From: Polytrichum commune
Taxonomy: Eukaryota > Streptophyta > Polytrichopsida > Polytrichales > Polytrichaceae
Direction: 5' to 3'
Assembly (NCBI GenBank): GCA_950295325.1
Contig: OX485806.1
Location: forward strand, 24,740,001 to 24,800,000
DNA: 60,000 bases
How positions within the stretch are numbered: the first letter of the stretch is position 1; each line of letters begins with the position of its first letter. A model generated the notes under the pieces. That model made no database searches. It was not told the origin of the DNA and worked only from the letters and a program-made list of their open reading frames with translations. Made by a program: the position numbers and the translations under genes. This document shows positions 58,966 through 60,000 of this stretch, one piece after another.

Positions 58966-60000
58966 TAATTCTATTGATTGTGCCCAAATAATTATTTACA
59001 TTACGGGTTGCAATGGACGAGCTTCCTAGTAGTAACACTATTGAAATGTATCGATGGAGTGGAAATCGAAGTTCTTAAAGGAAAAAAAACTATGTTTTAC
59101 AAACAACAACAACATGGCATGGTCATGGTAAGCTCTGTCCCAATTGATCGTTTTTATTCTAATAGAATTGGCAAAGTGGTGGTATATAGGTTGACAATGT
59201 AGTATGAATGTTTTATTGGCATAATATTATACATTAAGAGAAATTTTAGAGTCTTTCTACGAAATAATTTTTCATTATTAAAAAATAATTTGGAAAATTT
59301 GAAGAATGATTATTTCAGCTCCAACAATATGAAAGCGCCAAATGTGATGCCAGAAGGGTTTGAATCAAAATGGCTTTGAATCCAAACATGCAACTAGTTA
59401 AAGTCTCTTTGGTCATAACCAGAGCTTAAGCAAACCTTGTCCTCATCATCCTCACCATCTCAACATCCCACGTGCTTCATACCTACTTATCCCAAGGTAC
59501 TTATTAATCATGTTTTCAGCAATTTCACTTCACGATTTAAAAAAATAAAATTGGACATGTTTTTTAATGGTTATTAAAAGTCAAACCTATTATAGGACTA
59601 AAATACCATGATATTAACATATGAACCTAGAATGAATTTCTCATGAATATTTGATGACTGTTTAATGAAATCCCTTGAATTATAAGGAATTTTCGAGAAC
59701 GCATGATGTATATGAAGATTTGATGAAATTTTTGAGAAACTTCTTGGATGCTAGGGGATTTTTGAGAGGTTTATGGGAAACTTCTAGATACATTTATGGG
59801 AAAATGCTAGGAAAAATGCTGAATTTTTCTTTTGAGAGACTACGGACTGAGAATGAAAATATTAAAAATTAGATGATACTAGAAACTACATGAAACTGCA
59901 TTTGAGAAACTACATGACATGTTTCTCAAATTTATTTAAAAAGAAGAGCCGAGTGTCTACTTCTGCTAAAATCTACATTTTAAAGGATTCTTATATCTAC
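58966..60000. other. Right edge, no gene recognised
   Basis: AT-rich. A 65-codon frame at 59675-59872 with repeated TTTGAGAGA/GAGAAAC blocks looks like low-complexity sequence rather than a gene. Confidence 0.4.

Overview
The window is nuclear DNA of a plant, most likely a flowering plant. It has AT-rich intergenic sequence, GT-AG introns up to about 1.5 kb, a plastid-targeted aspartate carbamoyltransferase, an AP2/ERF transcription factor, and dense decayed transposons with many small MITE-type elements. I cannot name the lineage.

Three genes can be read with confidence. (1) Minus strand, 5398-15805: an alpha/beta hydrolase of the EMB8/YheT type. Sixteen coding exons join in frame to 732 codons with the Ser-Asp-His triad motifs intact, and a probable non-coding 5' exon lies near 17.7 kb. 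(2) Plus strand, 27992-33377: PYRB, chloroplast aspartate carbamoyltransferase, five exons and 394 aa, with every catalytic motif present. Its introns 1 and 2 are each built of three diverged tandem copies. (3) Minus strand, 44030-45505: a single-exon ERF-type transcription factor of 491 aa, followed by broken tandem copies of its own 3' end. At the left edge (940-2689, plus) three exon-like blocks splice in phase to a stop codon. They look like the 3' end of a gene I cannot identify. An unprocessed, multiply broken guanylate kinase pseudogene lies at 20.07-21.07 kb.

The rest is a layered mobile-element landscape. It holds two different pogo-like elements with TA target duplications (35451-36399 and 46768-47534). 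The second sits inside a long-TIR MITE whose uninterrupted relative at 52302-52659 shows the empty site. There are two MITEs with 9-bp duplications (Mutator-like), one of them just upstream of PYRB, and three Tourist-like MITEs with TTA duplications, one nested inside an older inverted-repeat element. Mariner-type short MITEs, tRNA-derived SINEs, a decayed tRNA-Ser copy, several foldback elements and a dispersed roughly 400-bp family are also present.

The genes are unrelated in function (lipid/ester hydrolysis, pyrimidine synthesis, transcription control) and do not form a cluster. The notable biology is the record of nested insertions and of tandem duplications that include exon ends. I found no evidence of a new multi-gene system.
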